The position numbers and the translations under genes were made by a program. A stretch of DNA of 30,424 nucleotides. Origin: a virus. Below are positions 13,218 to 20,899 of this stretch, in pieces. The stretch spans positions 1 to 30,424 of the IMG/VR virus record IMGVR_UViG_3300021956_000057; one strand, given 5' to 3'. Positions within the stretch are counted from its first letter, which is position 1, and each line of letters begins with the position of its first letter. The notes beneath the pieces were generated by a model. That model was not told the origin of the DNA, made no database searches, and saw only the letters and a list, made by a program, of their open reading frames with translations.

Positions 13218-13235
13218 TGAGTGATAGGAAGATTT

Positions 13236-13409
13236 ATGGACATATTAGATTCAAAGACAGATGATGAATTACTGCGTAGCATTTTAGGCGAAGTGGCCAA
13301 GGCCAATAATGAACTAAAATGCGCCAAACAAGATTTAGAGAAAGCAACAAGTAGACTAGGCTTTTTACTTGTTCTTACAAACACCCTGATTAACAGACAA
13401 GGAGATTAA
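13236..13409 (+). CDS. Small coiled-coil hypothetical protein, 57 aa
   Basis: The ATG at 13236 has AGGAAG (13226-13231) 4 bases upstream; the longer frame from a GTG at 13221 has no such support. The product MDILDSKTDDELLRSILGEV is followed by AKANNELKCAKQDLEKATSR and a hydrophobic stretch LGFLLVLTNTLI near the C-terminus, which may be an amphipathic or short membrane-like helix. It lies between the tail tube terminator and the tail chaperone gene. I do not recognise a family. A role in tail assembly is suggested only by location. Confidence 0.55.
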   Translation: MDILDSKTDDELLRSILGEVAKANNELKCAKQDLEKATSRLGFLLVLTNTLINRQGD

Positions 13410-13412
13410 CAG

Positions 13413-13709
13413 ATGAAATTATCACAACTAGCCGCAAAGCCGCAACTCGTACAAATCCTAATAGATGACGAAGACACCATAAAAGAACTCGGTGAAGCCG
13501 TTGAATTCTGGACATGGGATCGCCAACCACTAGATACATTTATGAAATTGGCCAGTGCTGGCCAAAAAGATCCCACACAAATGATTGAAATTGTACGCAC
13601 CTTGATCCTTGATGAAAAAGGAAAAGAAATTATTCAAGGTGATGCTATGCTTCCAAGTAATATTTTACTTAAAGCTATTGGCAAGATAGTTGAAATGTTG
13701 GGAAAGTAA
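13413..13709 (+). CDS. Tail assembly chaperone, short form (lambda gpG-like)
   Basis: AAGGAG at 13399-13404 sets the start. The 98-aa protein is small and acidic in its first half (QILIDDEDTIKELGEAVEFWTWDRQPLDTFMKLA), a pattern shared by siphophage tail chaperones, and helical in the second (PTQMIEIVRTLILDEKGKEI, ILLKAIGKIVEMLGK). It lies between tail tube and tape measure, where siphophages keep two chaperone genes. It ends on the slippery sequence GGGAAAG just before the stop, so a fraction of ribosomes can continue into the next frame. The chaperone coats the tape measure during tail assembly and is absent from the virion. Confidence 0.8.
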   Translation: MKLSQLAAKPQLVQILIDDEDTIKELGEAVEFWTWDRQPLDTFMKLASAGQKDPTQMIEIVRTLILDEKGKEIIQGDAMLPSNILLKAIGKIVEMLGK

Positions 13710-13963
13710 TAGGCGAGAATCCTGATTGGAATGATCAGGATATTATGATGTTATTAACCTTGGATAACCTCGCCTTTAGATATCATTGCCTGCCAAGTGA
13801 GGCATTAAGCAGAGCGAATACACTAGATCTGTATGTGCTTGATGTATCTGCTAAATGGGCAAGACATCGTCAAGATGTTGCAGAAGGTAGAACTCCAGAT
13901 GGTGCTTTACCTAATGTAGAACAAATGAAGGCTATGATAGCCAGTGTTAGGAGCGAACAATGA
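13413..13963 (+). CDS. Tail assembly chaperone, -1 frameshift fusion (gpGT-like)
   Basis: A -1 slip at 13700-13706 (G GGA AAG to GGG AAA) moves ribosomes from the 13413 frame into the frame that is open from 13706 to 13963. The fusion would be 98 + 85 = 183 aa. The T-like part contains a region from an internal ATG at 13745 (MMLLTLDNLAFRYHCLPSEA, TLDLYVLDVSAKWARHRQDV), with a Pro/Gly linker and a closing helix (NVEQMKAMIASVRSEQ). The LPSEAL...DLYVLDVSAKW pattern is that of small terminal chaperone domains encoded just before tape measures. The frame geometry, shift direction and gene context all match lambda G/GT. Confidence 0.8.
13700..13741 (+). promoter_or_regulatory. Programmed -1 frameshift site
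   Basis: GGGAAAG (13700-13706) is in the correct X XXY YYZ phase and is the heptamer used by lambda. A stem-loop 12 nt downstream pairs ATCCTGAT (13719-13726) with ATCAGGAT (13734-13741), 8 bp with a 7-nt loop. The zero-frame stop TAA follows the slip site directly. Confidence 0.85.
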
Positions 13964-14265
13964 GTATTAAATTTACTGTAGATGCTAAGTTTAAAACAAC
14001 CTTAGACAAATTGCAAATAGCCATGAAAGAAGTGGCTCAATTGCCCATAGATACTCACAAGTATTTTGTGTCTATTACTCCTATTGATACTGGTAATGCT
14101 CGCAGAAGCACAAGCCTTAGAGGTAAAACTATTGAAGCTAACTATCCTTATGCCAAGCGATTGGATGAAGGATGGAGTCGACAAGCACCACAAGGTATGG
14201 TTAAACCAACCGAAAGATTTGTGGAAAAGCGAGTCAAAGAAATTAATCAAAAAATAGGAAGATAA
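13960..14265 (+). CDS. HK97 gp10-like head-tail/tail completion protein
   Basis: A 101-aa protein with the family signature SITPIDTGNARRSTSLRGK (about 39-57) followed by YPYAKRLDEGWSRQAPQGMVKPTERFVEKRV (about 63-93). The TPxDTGxaR and YAxxLdeGwS(rq)aPxG..kP blocks are typical of HK97 gp10-like proteins, which bridge the head-tail joint or tail end. It overlaps the chaperone stop by 4 bp (ATGA). In most siphophages this gene precedes the tail tube; here it lies between the chaperones and the tape measure, so the local order is shuffled. Confidence 0.8.
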   Translation: MSIKFTVDAKFKTTLDKLQIAMKEVAQLPIDTHKYFVSITPIDTGNARRSTSLRGKTIEANYPYAKRLDEGWSRQAPQGMVKPTERFVEKRVKEINQKIGR

Positions 14266-14266
14266 C

Positions 14267-16537
14267 ATGGCAGATACTACAATAAGAATTGATGCTGACA
14301 CTAGCCCTGCCATTGCGGCGCTGGATAGATTATCAAAAAAGATTGATAGTCTTCACGATAACTTTAAAGATAAGTTCGGCAAGTTAAGTGAATACACACT
14401 GGCCTTACAAGCCAGCTTAGTTGCTACTGGTGTTGCTGTTGCAGCCTTTGCTGACGAAATAACAGACATTGCAGATGCTAACCAAGTGGCCATTAGTCAA
14501 GTACTTGGACTAAGCAAAGCATTAGAAGCTACAGGTGGTAAAGCTGACACCGTTGGTAGATTGTTTCAAACAATGTCTAATAACATTGAAGAAGCTAACT
14601 CAGGTAATCTTAAGAGTCTAACTACTTTCAATAGACTTGGTGTAAGTCTTGAAGACTTGGGAACACTAAGCAATACAGCCTTAAAAGACAAATTATTGGA
14701 TGGACTTGTTAGAATCAAAGATCCAATCGAAAAGAATGCCTTGGCTATGCAGATATTTGGCAAGTCCATTGTTGGAGTCAACATTGATGAATTTGCTGCC
14801 AAACAAAAGCAAATGGCTCAAGACATGGAAAAATATGAGCCAGCTATCCGTACAGCAGGTGATGCTTGGGATAATATGGTTGCTATCTTTGGAAAGATTA
14901 AAATAGCATTTGCAGAAGCATTCGAACCAATCTTTTATCTAATTAGTAAATTACCGTTTAGCATTGATGCCGCTGTTGTTGGCTTTAGATTACTAGGCAT
15001 TGCTGTAGCCGCTCTGACTGCCACAACAATTTTAGCAGGTATGGCCAAATTAGTTGAATTGGTTAGATTATTAGGTGTTGTTGCTAGCCGAAATCCATTA
15101 ATTGCTATAGCCAGTGCTTTGTTAGCATTGGGACCAACCGTAGCAAGTTACCTTGGATTGTCCCAAGATATAACTAAAGAACAAGAAAAATCCAATGATA
15201 CTGTATTAAAAGGTCGCCGAAATCAAACAGGCACATTAGATGCGCTTAAGAAAGAAAAAGATTCATTAGGCCAAATTAGAGAAAACCTTGAAAAGAATTT
15301 CAAAATTGCTTTAGACAAATATGATTTAGAATTAAAAGCATTGAGTCTAACAGAAGATGAAAAGAAAATATCCGAAGCCAAAGCCAAAGTTGATGAAGAT
15401 GCTCAAAATGCTTTGTTTGCATTAAAACAAAAGTTTGATGCATTAGATAGTTCAGCTCGTGCTCGTACTTTAAGAGCTTATGAAGATGAAAAGAAAGCTA
15501 TCGAAATCAATGCAGAAGTACAGAAAAAAGCAATTGATGAAAAATTAAGAAAGCAAGAACAGTATAATAATTTCTTAAAGACAAGTCAAAGTGTTCAACA
15601 GGTATTGGCAGATGGTTCTCTTAAAATGTTTGAGGCTCAATCCAAACAATTATTAGATACATCTGGATTTGCTGAACGCATTAGCTTAGAAGAAAAGATA
15701 AACGAAATACAAAAAATCCGTTCAGCATTAATGAACAATATTAGCAATGTTTCTGCTGACCAAAGAGACGCCGCTATATTGGCAATCAGTGCATCTACAG
15801 ATCAAATTGAATTGTTAAATCAAGGCTATCAAGAAATTGGTCAAAGCATTACTAACAATTTAATCAAGCAAAAACAAATGACTGGGTTAACCAATGAAAA
15901 TGCTTATGCATTAACCAAAGGATTAACCAAAGGCTTTACAGAATATGGTATTGCCGCAACATTTGTTGCTGACAAGAACTTAGAAATAGCAGAGCAATCT
16001 AGAACATTCGAAGCAGGATGGTCAAAAGCCTTTAGACAATATGTAGATAATGCAACCAACGCCGCTGAATCTGCTAGTCGTATTTTTAATAAAGTTACAC
16101 AAGGCATGGAAGACATGTTGGTTGGTTTCTTCAAAACAGGAAAACTTGGTTGGAGAGATTTCTTAAACACCATTGTAGATGAATTGTTGCGTAGTCAAAT
16201 TCGTCAACTTATTGCTAGAACATTTGGTGGCATTGGTGGAGGTGCTGGAGGAGGCCGTGGTGGATTGTTAGGCGGATCAATTATTCCAGGATTTCTAGCA
16301 GAAGGTGGTCCAGCAACAGCAGGCAGTCCTTACATTGTTGGTGAGCGCGGCCCAGAATTGTTTATACCTAACACAGGTGGTACTGTTGTTCCTAATGGAC
16401 AACTAGGAGGAACCAGTGTAACTTATAATATCAATGCTGTTGATGCAATGAGCTTTAAACAAATGATTGCCGCTGATCCAACATTCTTATATGCTGTTAG
16501 CGAACAAGGTCGTCGCAGAATACCAGGAGCAAGATAA
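14267..16537 (+). CDS. Tape measure protein
   Basis: This 756-aa protein sits after the tail chaperones, as tape measures do. The N-terminal third is helical with chaperone-like heptads; residues about 222-298 are strongly hydrophobic (AAVVGFRLLGIAVAALTATTILAGMA; PLIAIASALLALGPTVASYLGL) and would span the host inner membrane during DNA ejection. Residues about 330-560 are a long charged coiled coil (KKEKDSLGQIRENLEKNFKI). The C-terminus has QGMEDMLVGFFKTGKLGWRDFL, then a Gly-rich segment and YIVGERGPELFIPNTGGTVV, the usual tape-measure end. With about 1.5 angstrom per residue the tail would be on the order of 110 nm, if the whole length is used. Confidence 0.92.
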   Translation: MADTTIRIDADTSPAIAALDRLSKKIDSLHDNFKDKFGKLSEYTLALQASLVATGVAVAAFADEITDIADANQVAISQVLGLSKALEATGGKADTVGRLFQTMSNNIEEANSGNLKSLTTFNRLGVSLEDLGTLSNTALKDKLLDGLVRIKDPIEKNALAMQIFGKSIVGVNIDEFAAKQKQMAQDMEKYEPAIRTAGDAWDNMVAIFGKIKIAFAEAFEPIFYLISKLPFSIDAAVVGFRLLGIAVAALTATTILAGMAKLVELVRLLGVVASRNPLIAIASALLALGPTVASYLGLSQDITKEQEKSNDTVLKGRRNQTGTLDALKKEKDSLGQIRENLEKNFKIALDKYDLELKALSLTEDEKKISEAKAKVDEDAQNALFALKQKFDALDSSARARTLRAYEDEKKAIEINAEVQKKAIDEKLRKQEQYNNFLKTSQSVQQVLADGSLKMFEAQSKQLLDTSGFAERISLEEKINEIQKIRSALMNNISNVSADQRDAAILAISASTDQIELLNQGYQEIGQSITNNLIKQKQMTGLTNENAYALTKGLTKGFTEYGIAATFVADKNLEIAEQSRTFEAGWSKAFRQYVDNATNAAESASRIFNKVTQGMEDMLVGFFKTGKLGWRDFLNTIVDELLRSQIRQLIARTFGGIGGGAGGGRGGLLGGSIIPGFLAEGGPATAGSPYIVGERGPELFIPNTGGTVVPNGQLGGTSVTYNINAVDAMSFKQMIAADPTFLYAVSEQGRRRIPGAR

Positions 16538-17157
16538 TGAGTTTTCAATGGATTATAGACAATGCCGAATCAATTAGCATTGATAGACAACAAGTAACAG
16601 GGCAGACTGTTACAAGAAACAATACTGTACGCACCAGTTCAAGAGGCGGCAGTATTTGGAAATTTACAGTAAGTTTACCCGCAGGACTTAAATGGACTGA
16701 CATTAGATCAAACATTAGCCTAGCAGAACAACTAGGTCGTGTTACTGCGGCATCAATCAGTATAAGCGCAACAGGACACAATTATCTAGTCAAATATCTA
16801 GGTAATAGCGCAAACACTACAGGCTTTACAACAACATTGTCTGGCTCAACAGCTACCAATACATTTACATTAACAGCAAGTCCTAGTACACCTAGTGGAT
16901 ACAAATTCCGTGCAGGTGATATTATTCAATTTGGCTCAGGAGGTCGTGTCTATACTGTTGCTGCAGATGTTGCTTACAATAGCAATAGTGTTACTGTTAA
17001 TAGACTTATCGATGATGCCAACGGTTCTTATACACTAAGAGTAGGTCCTAATGTTAGCTGGAATGTAATTTGTGTTCAATTTCCCAGCTGGACTATTGTA
17101 GATTATGACCGCGTACAATGGAGTGGTCCGTTTGTATTTTATGAGAACAGAGTATGA
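16537..17157 (+). CDS. Minor tail protein, possible distal tail component
   Basis: A 206-aa beta-rich protein that starts in the stop codon of the tape measure; AGGAG lies just upstream. It opens MSFQWIIDNAESISIDRQQV and continues with VTGQTVTRNNTVRTSSRGGSIW KFTVSLPAG-like strands and a second domain with RAGDIIQFGSGGRVYTVAAD, a small beta-barrel type module. It ends in ...WTIVDYDRVQWSGPFVFYENRV. In siphophages the gene after the tape measure encodes the distal tail protein that begins the tip, and this fits. The specific family is uncertain. Confidence 0.7.
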   Translation: MSFQWIIDNAESISIDRQQVTGQTVTRNNTVRTSSRGGSIWKFTVSLPAGLKWTDIRSNISLAEQLGRVTAASISISATGHNYLVKYLGNSANTTGFTTTLSGSTATNTFTLTASPSTPSGYKFRAGDIIQFGSGGRVYTVAADVAYNSNSVTVNRLIDDANGSYTLRVGPNVSWNVICVQFPSWTIVDYDRVQWSGPFVFYENRV

Positions 17158-17720
17158 TTGATTTAAGATCCTATAAAAGTATAGAAACTGCTTTATTAAT
17201 CAAATGGGAAATACCCAATTTTGATACAGCATATCTTACTGACTTCACAACTAATTTAAGCGATGGCACTAATACTTTTATTAATATAGGTAACCTATTA
17301 GGTGTTAGTAATACTGTTAGCGAACTAACATCAACTCCTGGCGAAATAACTGTAAGCCTTAGCGGAGTACCTACCAATGCTATTAGTGATATACTTGATC
17401 AAGAAATCAAAGGCAGTACAATAACTATTGGTCGTGCTTATTTTAATCCTTCAACACATCAACCTATTTTAATTGATGGTACAAATAATACCTTTAATAA
17501 ATTTATTGGAATAGTTACAAATTATTCCATAAGCGATAGCGTAGATATTAATGCAAATCTTGCAGTAACAACAATTACTTTAAATTGTTCTAGTGTTGTA
17601 GAGATATTAGCTAACAAAACAAATGGTCGCAGAACAAATCCTGAAGATTTTCCTGGAGAAAAAAGCATGGATCGTGTAAGAGCATTGGCCAACAGCAACT
17701 TTAACTTTGGAGCACCATAA
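17154..17720 (+). CDS. Tail tip/hub assembly protein (lambda gpL/DUF2163-type)
   Basis: A 188-aa protein overlapping its neighbours by 4 bp and 1 bp, so it is part of a tightly coupled tip operon. The pattern ITVSLSGVPTNAISDILDQE, IKGSTITIGRAYFN, FIGIVTNYSISD and VTTITLNCSSVVEILANKTN ending in GRRTNPEDFPGEKSMDRV, NSNFNFGAP is that of hub proteins found between distal tail and J-like proteins. There are only one or two Cys (NCSSV), so an iron-sulfur site as in lambda gpL is not supported. It would form part of the ring on which the central tip protein assembles. Confidence 0.75.
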   Translation: MIDLRSYKSIETALLIKWEIPNFDTAYLTDFTTNLSDGTNTFINIGNLLGVSNTVSELTSTPGEITVSLSGVPTNAISDILDQEIKGSTITIGRAYFNPSTHQPILIDGTNNTFNKFIGIVTNYSISDSVDINANLAVTTITLNCSSVVEILANKTNGRRTNPEDFPGEKSMDRVRALANSNFNFGAP

Positions 17721-20700
17721 TGGGATTTTTTAGTGGATTATGGGATTGGTTTAGCGGCAATAGTATATCTAGTGCATTGGCTAAAACAGCCCTTGTTGGT
17801 TATGCGGCCAAATTACTTTATGGCAATACTTCTAGCGATTCCGGATCAGGAGCAATAGCTGAACCTGATAAAGGTATCCGTTTACAATTAGATCCAAGTA
17901 CTGATAATCAAATTCCTGTACTTTATGGTGAAAAATTCTTTGGTGGCAACATTACAGATGCTGCCTTAAGCAGTGATTATAAAAAGATGACTTACTGCTT
18001 GACCTTAGCAGAGGGCACAGATGAATTACTCAGCAATCCAGGTAACTATACCGGTTATATTTTTAAAGGCTGTTACTTTGACAACAATAGAGTTGTATTC
18101 AAAAGCGATGGTATTACTGTTGATTATACTCTAGATAGTTTTGGCAATCAAGATATTACCTATAGAGACAAAGCTAAAGTTTATTTTTATATTAATGGTC
18201 CATTGCAACCGCAAGGTTATAGTGGAACAACTCCGCAATCTTATACAGTTATGCCTGGTTGGAACAGCACTGATTATCCAATGACAGATTTAATCTATGC
18301 TATTGTACAAATTACCTATGATAGAGATGCAGGAGTTACAGGATTACCTGATATCACATGGCATGTAGATACAAACATGAAAAAGCCCGGTGATGTCATG
18401 GTAGATTATTTGTTATCCAATACTTATGGAGCTGGATTATCTGTTAATGACATTGATCTAACCAGTTTTCAAACACTGAATACATTTTGCAATACAGGAT
18501 TTAGTTACAAAAACTTATCAAATCAAACTGTAAGCAGTAGCATTACAATTAATGGCTTAGTTGATACTACACAGCCTATCTTAAACAATTTGCAAGAAAT
18601 GGCCAAGGCCTGTAGTAGTTGGATTAGTTATGACATTTATAAAGGTAAATGGTCTGTTATAATTAATCGCGCAGGTTCAAGCATTGCTACATTTACCGAC
18701 AGCAATATCATAGGCGATATAGCCATTAGCGGAACTAGTCTAACACAATTAAACAGTACAGCCGATGTCAAATACCAAAATACAGATATCTTAGATAAAA
18801 CAGATTATGTAAAGATTTCCCTGCCCAGCGGAGATTTGTATGCCAACGAATTGGGCAATACTACAGAAATCAATTTACCATTTACCAATAAACAAGTTGT
18901 TGCTGCCAAAATTGGTCTGCAGGCATTAAAGCAAGAGCGTGTAGACAAAGTTATTAGTTTCAAAAGCGATTTCAGTTATATCAATCTCAAAGCAGGAGAT
19001 TTAATCAGTGTAACCAGTAGCATTTATGGTTTTACCAATAAAGTTTTTAGAATTATTACTGCAACTGAAATTGAAGACGATAACAATTCAATTATTATCG
19101 AATTCAAAGCACTAGAATATGATTCATATGTTTATGACTATGACATTACCGAATTTGCCGTAGAGACAGACAATGGTATTCTTGGAATTGGTAGTATTGG
19201 CAAACCTAATACTCCAACCGTTACCAAAACCGAAACAAGTAATGTCCCAAAAATTGTAATCAATGCACAAGTACCAAGCGGCATTGTTGATGCAATTGAA
19301 TATTGGATAACATTTGATACAGGTGTTAGCGAAGCCAATAGAAATTATATTTTAATTGGCCGTTATAGCGATCCAGCAGGCGCAGTTTTAGTTGAAGATA
19401 CAGTTTATTCTTATACCTATACAGGCCTACAACAAAGCGATTTTTATGTTAAAGTTCGAGGTGTTAATGGAGTTGCTGTTGGACCATATAGTGATCCAAG
19501 CGGATTAATTACCTACAAGCCAGTTGTTGTTGCTGATACCGTTAGTGATACACCAGTTAGTATCAATGGTGCCTTAATGGGTCTTGGATTATTAACATTA
19601 TTGAATAACTTAGACAAGTTGTTTAGTGGTGATACAAGTCCTGGCGGTCTGCTAGATAAAATTATTACTGGAATCAAAGATTCAACAGGAGTTGATTTAG
19701 CTGGTGGTGCAACTGTATCTAGTGATATTGCTGTTAAAGATGAAGGCTTGCAGTTAACTTCAAAAACATCTAGCATTGATTTTGTTGGAGACGGTGTTAC
19801 AGTAACCAATGCAGGAACAGCAGTAACAGTTACTATTGGATCAACTGGAGGCAGTGGTGGTACTGGTAGCGGTAGTGGTGGTACTGGCGGCGCATGTTCT
19901 ATCAGCCCAACTTATAAATATCCTCCAGACAAAGGAACCAATGTAGAATCTTATCCAGAAGATGCATTAGTTAATGGCATTAGTGCTGACAAAGCACCAA
20001 TTACAGGTTATTATTTTATTACCTACACTGGTGGTGTTTATAGCAACCTAATCAAAGGTTCAGGCAATATTAAATTATACAAAAGTGATGGTACACTAGT
20101 TGCTACAAGAACTGCCAATGATATTATTATAGATCAGAATACAATTAAGATTCCGTTTCCAAATAGAGATAGAGGAACTGACTATTATATCATAATGGAT
20201 CAAGGCATTGTTAAGACTGCACAAGGTTGCGTAAGTCTTGGCATTACAGATCCAAAAACATGGAACTTTAACACACCTTGGGAAGATATCAATCCCTATA
20301 CTGTAAATGGTTACTTAGAAAGCCAACCAGCAGGATGTGGATCATTAGGATTTGTATCGTTTGGTGTAAGAAGTTATTTTAGCGACACCATTAATAAAGC
20401 CAATAGACAAACCGATATTCGTTTGACTTATAACAATCCTATTGTATTAGGTTCTAGTGGTAGTGCAAAATTATACACTAGCGGTGGCAGTCTTGTACAA
20501 GAGTTTAAAGCCTCTGAAGCAGTTAGTTCAAGTGTTAAAAGCGAACTGATGTGGATTAGTGGAAATTCTTTATATCTTGATCCAACTGTTGACCTAACAC
20601 CTGGTACAACATATTATGTAACTATTGATGCAGGTACAGTCAAAGATGCTTGCGGTAACAGTTGCGGTAGTATAACTAATTCAACTACTGTTAGATTTAC

Positions 20701-20887
20701 TGTTGACCAAATGAATCCAACAAAATCAATTGCATCCAGCGGAAGTATTGATGAATCAGGACTAGCATTGGCATTTGACAGACCAGTAACATCTGGTACA
20801 GGTAATATGAGAATATATGATTCAAGTAATAATTTAGTAGCTACTATTGCTCCAACAGATCCGGCAGTAGTTTATACAACAGTTTAA
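17720..20887 (+). CDS. Central tail tip protein (J-like), split in its last Ig domain
   Basis: This is a 1055-aa protein in the lambda J position. Residues about 1-45 include a hydrophobic start; 45-480 are the hub region (VLYGEKFFGGNITDAALSSD, DITWHVDTNMKKPGDVMVDY, TQPILNNLQEMAKACSSWIS, RVDKVISFKSDFSYINLKAG DL). Residues about 494-605 are a fibronectin III-like domain, followed by a helical stretch, a Gly/Ser linker (about 710-725) and SbsA-type Ig-like domains (about 727-860 and 865-1000). A third Ig domain begins near 1002 (LALAFDRPVTSGTGNMRIYD) but stops at VVYTTV, half-way. The missing half is the start of the next gene in the same frame. It is the receptor-proximal tip and carries the adhesion domains. 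Confidence 0.88.
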   Translation: MGFFSGLWDWFSGNSISSALAKTALVGYAAKLLYGNTSSDSGSGAIAEPDKGIRLQLDPSTDNQIPVLYGEKFFGGNITDAALSSDYKKMTYCLTLAEGTDELLSNPGNYTGYIFKGCYFDNNRVVFKSDGITVDYTLDSFGNQDITYRDKAKVYFYINGPLQPQGYSGTTPQSYTVMPGWNSTDYPMTDLIYAIVQITYDRDAGVTGLPDITWHVDTNMKKPGDVMVDYLLSNTYGAGLSVNDIDLTSFQTLNTFCNTGFSYKNLSNQTVSSSITINGLVDTTQPILNNLQEMAKACSSWISYDIYKGKWSVIINRAGSSIATFTDSNIIGDIAISGTSLTQLNSTADVKYQNTDILDKTDYVKISLPSGDLYANELGNTTEINLPFTNKQVVAAKIGLQALKQERVDKVISFKSDFSYINLKAGDLISVTSSIYGFTNKVFRIITATEIEDDNNSIIIEFKALEYDSYVYDYDITEFAVETDNGILGIGSIGKPNTPTVTKTETSNVPKIVINAQVPSGIVDAIEYWITFDTGVSEANRNYILIGRYSDPAGAVLVEDTVYSYTYTGLQQSDFYVKVRGVNGVAVGPYSDPSGLITYKPVVVADTVSDTPVSINGALMGLGLLTLLNNLDKLFSGDTSPGGLLDKIITGIKDSTGVDLAGGATVSSDIAVKDEGLQLTSKTSSIDFVGDGVTVTNAGTAVTVTIGSTGGSGGTGSGSGGTGGACSISPTYKYPPDKGTNVESYPEDALVNGISADKAPITGYYFITYTGGVYSNLIKGSGNIKLYKSDGTLVATRTANDIIIDQNTIKIPFPNRDRGTDYYIIMDQGIVKTAQGCVSLGITDPKTWNFNTPWEDINPYTVNGYLESQPAGCGSLGFVSFGVRSYFSDTINKANRQTDIRLTYNNPIVLGSSGSAKLYTSGGSLVQEFKASEAVSSSVKSELMWISGNSLYLDPTVDLTPGTTYYVTIDAGTVKDACGNSCGSITNSTTVRFTVDQMNPTKSIASSGSIDESGLALAFDRPVTSGTGNMRIYDSSNNLVATIAPTDPAVVYTTV

Positions 20888-20899
20888 GGAAATAAGATG
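20885..20899 (+). other. In-frame stop-SD-start junction inside an Ig domain
   Basis: TAA, then GGAAATAAG, then ATG: all in one reading frame. The codons on either side would form one continuous Ig-like domain. TAAGGA serves as ribosome site 8 bases before the ATG. Confidence 0.7.

Noticed and set aside
13221-13235. GTG start of the small coiled-coil gene at 13221
   Set aside because: AGGAAG lies within this extension, properly spaced to the ATG at 13236.
19913-19920. TATAAATA inside the J-like gene as a promoter
   Set aside because: It encodes TYKYP in the middle of a domain, no gene start follows, and one such match is expected by chance.
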